Below are positions 6,284 through 8,217 of a stretch of DNA of 8,217 bases, in pieces. Origin of the DNA: Clostridia bacterium. Its GTDB lineage: Bacteria > Bacillota > Clostridia > Oscillospirales > RGIG577. The stretch covers positions 1-8,217 of the forward strand of contig JAFOLN010000237.1 of assembly GCA_017419325.1 (NCBI GenBank), in the 5' to 3' direction. Position 1 is the stretch's first letter. Every line of letters starts with the position of its first letter. The notes beneath the pieces were generated by a model. It had not been told where the DNA came from and made no database searches. It saw nothing but the letters and a program-made list of their open reading frames with translations. The translations under genes were made by a program, and so were the position numbers.

Positions 6284-7521
6284 AAAAATAAAGGCTGCGA
6301 TTTTACGCAGCCTTTATTTTTATGCGCGTTTTCTTTTGCCTCAACGCCTATGGAAAGGGAATTTATCCACGATACCACGCTATCGCGGGAGTCGCCGCCC
6401 GAGAAGCGTCTGCCGTCCGTCCAGTTTGCATCTGCCGCGCTCTTTTTAAGGTTGTCGGCGCTTGTGCCTATGCTGCTTGAGCCGGAGGTGCAAAACGGCA
6501 CTATTGTCTTGCCCGAAAGGTCATAGCTTTCAACGAAGGAGTACATTATCTTCGGGGCCTGTCCCCACCAGATGGGGTAGCCTATGAATATAACGTCGTA
6601 GTCGGCCATGTTTTCAACGCTGCCCGAAATGGCGGGACGCGCGCTGTCGTCATGCTGCTCGCGGGTCGCGCGGGTCGTATCGTCTTTGTAGTTAAGGTCC
6701 TCGCTCGTGTAGGGCGTTTCGGGCGTTATCCTGTAAAGGTCCGCGCCCATCGCGTCGGCCGCAAGTTCGGCTATGCGAGCCGTGTTCTCGGTGCATGAGA
6801 AGCAGGCAACAAGCACCTTTTTCTGGGCTTCGGCCGTTTGGCTTTCGTCCTCGCCGCCCGTCGTGTCCGCCGTCTTTGTCGCGGCGCTTACGGCGTCGGT
6901 GTTTGCAAAGCTTTCTTTAAGCAGGATGCAGTGGTATATGATGTCGGCCACCTGCGCGCGTGTCGCGGGGGCTTTCGGCTCAAGGGGAGCGCCGTTTTCA
7001 TTAGTAAGCTTCTCGACCTCGCACCATAGCACGCCCATCTTCGCCCACTCGCTTGCATCGGCCCATGCGCCGCCCTCGGTCTTATATTCGTCGCCCAGAA
7101 CATAGGAGCCCGCGTCGCGCCAAAGCATAACGGCGAGCTGCTCCTGCGTTACGGCCTCGTTCGGCGCGAATATGCCGCCGCCCATGCCGTTTACTATGCC
7201 GCTCTGGGACGCCCAGAGTACAGGCGTTTCATACCACGCGCCCGCCTCGGTGTCGGTGAACGCGTCCTCGCCCGTGACCTCGGGACTTCCCGCCATGCGG
7301 TACATAACGGCGGCAAGCTGCGCGCGGGTGAAGGTGCCGTCCGGGGCGAACATTCCGCCGCCCATGCCGTTCATTATGCCGCGCTCGCCAAGCGCGTACA
7401 CGCCCTGCGCGTACCACGCGCCGTCATCAACGTCGCTGTACGCGTCCGCCGCAAGCGCGGGGCATACGAAGGTCGCCGCGATAAGCGCGCACAGAACGAT
7501 TGCGATAAGTTTTTTCTTCAT
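6172..7521 (-). CDS. Secreted SLH-flavodoxin fusion protein with a probable stop-loss at the 3' end
   Basis: As read, 449 residues. A Sec signal peptide (cleavage probably after CPALA, residue 24) is followed by three SLH repeats at about 25-79, 85-139 and 149-203. A hydrophilic Thr/Glu/Ala linker (205-232) leads to a flavodoxin domain at about 233-389. That domain shows the FMN phosphate loop FSCTENTARIAE (241-252), the aromatic stretch GYPIWWGQAP (314-323), PFCTSGSSSIG (342-352) and the terminal RRFSGGDSRD...WINSL. It is likely an FMN-dependent redox protein held on the cell surface; the partner is unknown. ATG 7521 has GGGAGG (7529-7534) seven bases upstream. Residues after about 390 do not fit the family. 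They are coded by the terminator hairpin and by the antisense of the carboxypeptidase SLH region. One extra A in a run at 6329-6332 or 6334-6337 would end the protein at 400 residues (TAA at 6320-6322). The domain assignment is firm; the C terminus as written is doubtful. Confidence 0.88.
   Translation of the reverse strand: MKKKLIAIVLCALIAATFVCPALAADAYSDVDDGAWYAQGVYALGERGIMNGMGGGMFAPDGTFTRAQLAAVMYRMAGSPEVTGEDAFTDTEAGAWYETPVLWASQSGIVNGMGGGIFAPNEAVTQEQLAVMLWRDAGSYVLGDEYKTEGGAWADASEWAKMGVLWCEVEKLTNENGAPLEPKAPATRAQVADIIYHCILLKESFANTDAVSAATKTADTTGGEDESQTAEAQKKVLVACFSCTENTARIAELAADAMGADLYRITPETPYTSEDLNYKDDTTRATREQHDDSARPAISGSVENMADYDVIFIGYPIWWGQAPKIMYSFVESYDLSGKTIVPFCTSGSSSIGTSADNLKKSAADANWTDGRRFSGGDSRDSVVSWINSLSIGVEAKENAHKNKGCVKSQPLFFYLNAARARYAMTIACSVVSFPSGSKRSASTPFITPA
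6284..6321. terminator. Bidirectional rho-independent terminator
   Basis: A perfect 16-bp stem pairs 6284-6299 with 6306-6321. It has a GC-rich core GGCTGCG/CGCAGCC, a six-base loop (6300-6305) and A/T-rich feet, giving a U-rich tract on both strands. It begins immediately after the TAA of the carboxypeptidase gene. On the minus strand it is placed as the terminator of the SLH-flavodoxin gene, whose open frame nevertheless runs through it. Confidence 0.92.
7168..7388 (-). repeat. Internal duplication encoding SLH repeats 1 and 2
   Basis: The segments around 7168-7208 and 7346-7388 are near-identical at DNA level. They code for NGMGGGMFAPDGTFTRAQLA and NGMGGGIFAPNEAVTQEQLA, about 180 bases (60 residues) apart. 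The shared block on the plus strand is GCCGCCGCCCATGCCGTT. This reflects tandem SLH domain duplication within the gene rather than a mobile repeat. Confidence 0.7.
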
Positions 7522-7538
7522 CTTGTTTCCTCCCTGTT

Positions 7539-7572
7539 AAAAATAATGGCTTACGCATTAAGCGTAAGCCAT
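7539..7572 (-). terminator. Hairpin terminator or attenuator between the lipoprotein and SLH-flavodoxin genes
   Basis: Perfect 11-bp arms ATGGCTTACGC and GCGTAAGCCAT (7546-7556 and 7562-7572) enclose a five-base loop. On the minus strand the stem is followed by TATTTTT, as in a rho-independent terminator. It begins 33 bases after the lipoprotein stop and ends only a few bases before the GGGAGG of the SLH-flavodoxin gene. It may therefore end the metal-transport operon, or act as an attenuator controlling read-through into the flavodoxin gene. Confidence 0.75.
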
Positions 7573-7585
7573 AAAGCGCGGTTCA

Positions 7586-7591
7586 TGTCAA
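7586..7591 (-). promoter_or_regulatory. Isolated consensus -35 box TTGACA upstream of the SLH-flavodoxin gene
   Basis: A perfect TTGACA is read on the minus strand in the 84-base gap before the SLH-flavodoxin gene. No recognisable -10 lies at 16-18 bases: the hexamer at 17 is CTTACG, inside the hairpin arm. It could be half of an activator-dependent promoter whose start lies within the dyad, or chance. Confidence 0.25.
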
Positions 7592-7605
7592 GTGTTTTTT
7601 TAAAT

Positions 7606-8100
7606 TCAGCTCATATAGGCGTCTCTCAGCTCGCAAAAAAGCATGCCCTCTTCCTCGTATGTGCCGAATACGCCCGTCACCGTTATCTCCTCGCCGGGGG
7701 CGGGGTAGTCGTCGGGGTATGTATAGCCGCCCGAAAGCACGAACTCAATGCCTGAGGCGCAGCAGGCCGTGGCGTCGGCTATGATGCAGGCGTAGTAGTT
7801 CCTGTTTTCGCCCTCCGCGACGGCAAACTCTCCCCTCATGCGAACCGTCTGTCCCGCATAGGCCTCGGGGTCGTTTACTATGTTGAAAACCTCCGCGTAT
7901 ACCATGGTGGATGAAAGCTCTGTCAGGTCAAGGTCTATATCGCCGCCTTGGGGCACGGACGCGTCTTCATTCGGGACGCCGGAAACGGGCGCGGCAGCTT
8001 CGCCGCCGCTTTGGCCTTCGCCCGCGTTCCCACCGCCCGAGCAGGCGGCAAGGGAAAGAAGCATAAGGGCACACAGAAGTATAAATAAAAGTTTTTTCAT
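7606..8100 (-). CDS. Small lipoprotein of a metal ABC transporter operon, OB-fold-like
   Basis: A 164-residue exported lipoprotein with a lipobox LSLAAC and the lipidated Cys at residue 20. A Gly/Ala/Glu-rich linker (21-55) precedes a compact domain (about 60-164) containing NIVNDPEAYAGQTVRMRGEF, then YYACIIADATACCASGIEF and EEITVTGVFGTYEEEG. The alternating beta pattern (GQTVRMRG, EITVTGVF) suggests an OB-like barrel. Similar uncharacterised lipoproteins accompany zinc-type ABC transporters in Clostridia (recalled, not searched). Cys104, Cys113 and Cys114 could bind metal or form disulfides, but this is inference. The ATG overlaps the stop of the upstream permease as ATGA, implying translational coupling, and GGAGGTG (8108-8114) lies seven bases upstream. 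No function is established; a role in metal handling at the outer membrane face is suggested by context only. Confidence 0.85.
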   Translation of the reverse strand: MKKLLFILLCALMLLSLAACSGGGNAGEGQSGGEAAAPVSGVPNEDASVPQGGDIDLDLTELSSTMVYAEVFNIVNDPEAYAGQTVRMRGEFAVAEGENRNYYACIIADATACCASGIEFVLSGGYTYPDDYPAPGEEITVTGVFGTYEEEGMLFCELRDAYMS

Positions 8101-8217
8101 GCTTTAACACCTCCGCGGCACCTGCCCAGAAGCAAAAACACAAAGAAAACGACTATATCAACGCATACTATCGTGGCTCCCACCGGCGTGCCCGCGATTA
8201 TGGAAACGAGTATGCCG
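8097..8217 (-). CDS. znuB: Metal ABC transporter permease, ABC-3 family (C-terminal part)
   Basis: Only the last 39 residues lie in the window; the 5' end is beyond the right edge. They read GILVSIIAGTPVGATIVCVD followed by a hydrophobic segment (IVVFFVFLLLG) and a basic tail (RCRGGVKA), then TGA at 8097-8099. A Ser, a Pro and GATIV before a final transmembrane helix are typical of the C terminus of ZnuB/MntB-type permeases, which pass zinc or manganese through the membrane with an ATPase and a solute-binding lipoprotein. The substrate cannot be decided from this fragment; the zinc symbol is a best guess. The stop overlaps the lipoprotein start by four bases (ATGA), so the two are almost certainly co-transcribed. 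The ATPase and binding-protein genes are expected upstream, outside the window. Confidence 0.72.
   Translation of the reverse strand, partial: GILVSIIAGTPVGATIVCVDIVVFFVFLLLGRCRGGVKA

Overview
The window looks like a chromosomal segment of an endospore-forming Bacillota, probably a GC-rich member of the Clostridia. The grounds are a spoIIP gene, two exported proteins with S-layer-homology (SLH) repeats, strong GGAGG-type ribosome binding sites and a DUF951 gene. The species cannot be named from this sequence. Coding density is high and no gap exceeds about 170 bases. No tRNA, rRNA, CRISPR array or transposon is visible.

Left part (2-2417, minus strand): a translation operon read leftwards in the order DUF951 gene, prfA (release factor 1), Sua5/YwlC-type threonylcarbamoyl-AMP synthase. 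It is driven by a good sigma-A-type promoter (TTGAAA, 17 bp, TATAAT) at 2389-2417.

Middle (about 2439-6283, plus strand): an S1-domain RNA-binding protein, then spoIIP (peptidoglycan hydrolase of engulfment), then an exported D-alanyl-D-alanine carboxypeptidase ending in three SLH repeats. The carboxypeptidase has its own extended -10 promoter and a leader with a perfect 16-bp tandem duplication of its Shine-Dalgarno region. It ends at a 16-bp perfect hairpin that can terminate transcription from both sides.

Right part (6172-8217, minus strand): three leftward genes. The 3' end of an ABC-3-family (ZnuB-like) metal permease overlaps a small lipoprotein by ATGA. After a hairpin terminator or attenuator comes a secreted protein with three SLH repeats fused to a flavodoxin domain. 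As written, the SLH-flavodoxin frame has no stop before its own terminator and runs 112 bases into the antisense of the carboxypeptidase gene. One extra A in a nearby A-run would restore a stop exactly at the hairpin foot, so this is a probable frameshift or sequence error.

The two SLH proteins face each other across the shared terminator. One is a cell-wall-modifying enzyme and the other a surface flavoprotein, both probably held on the envelope by SLH domains. The surface flavodoxin is the most unusual gene here. The rest is mostly ordinary core and envelope biology.
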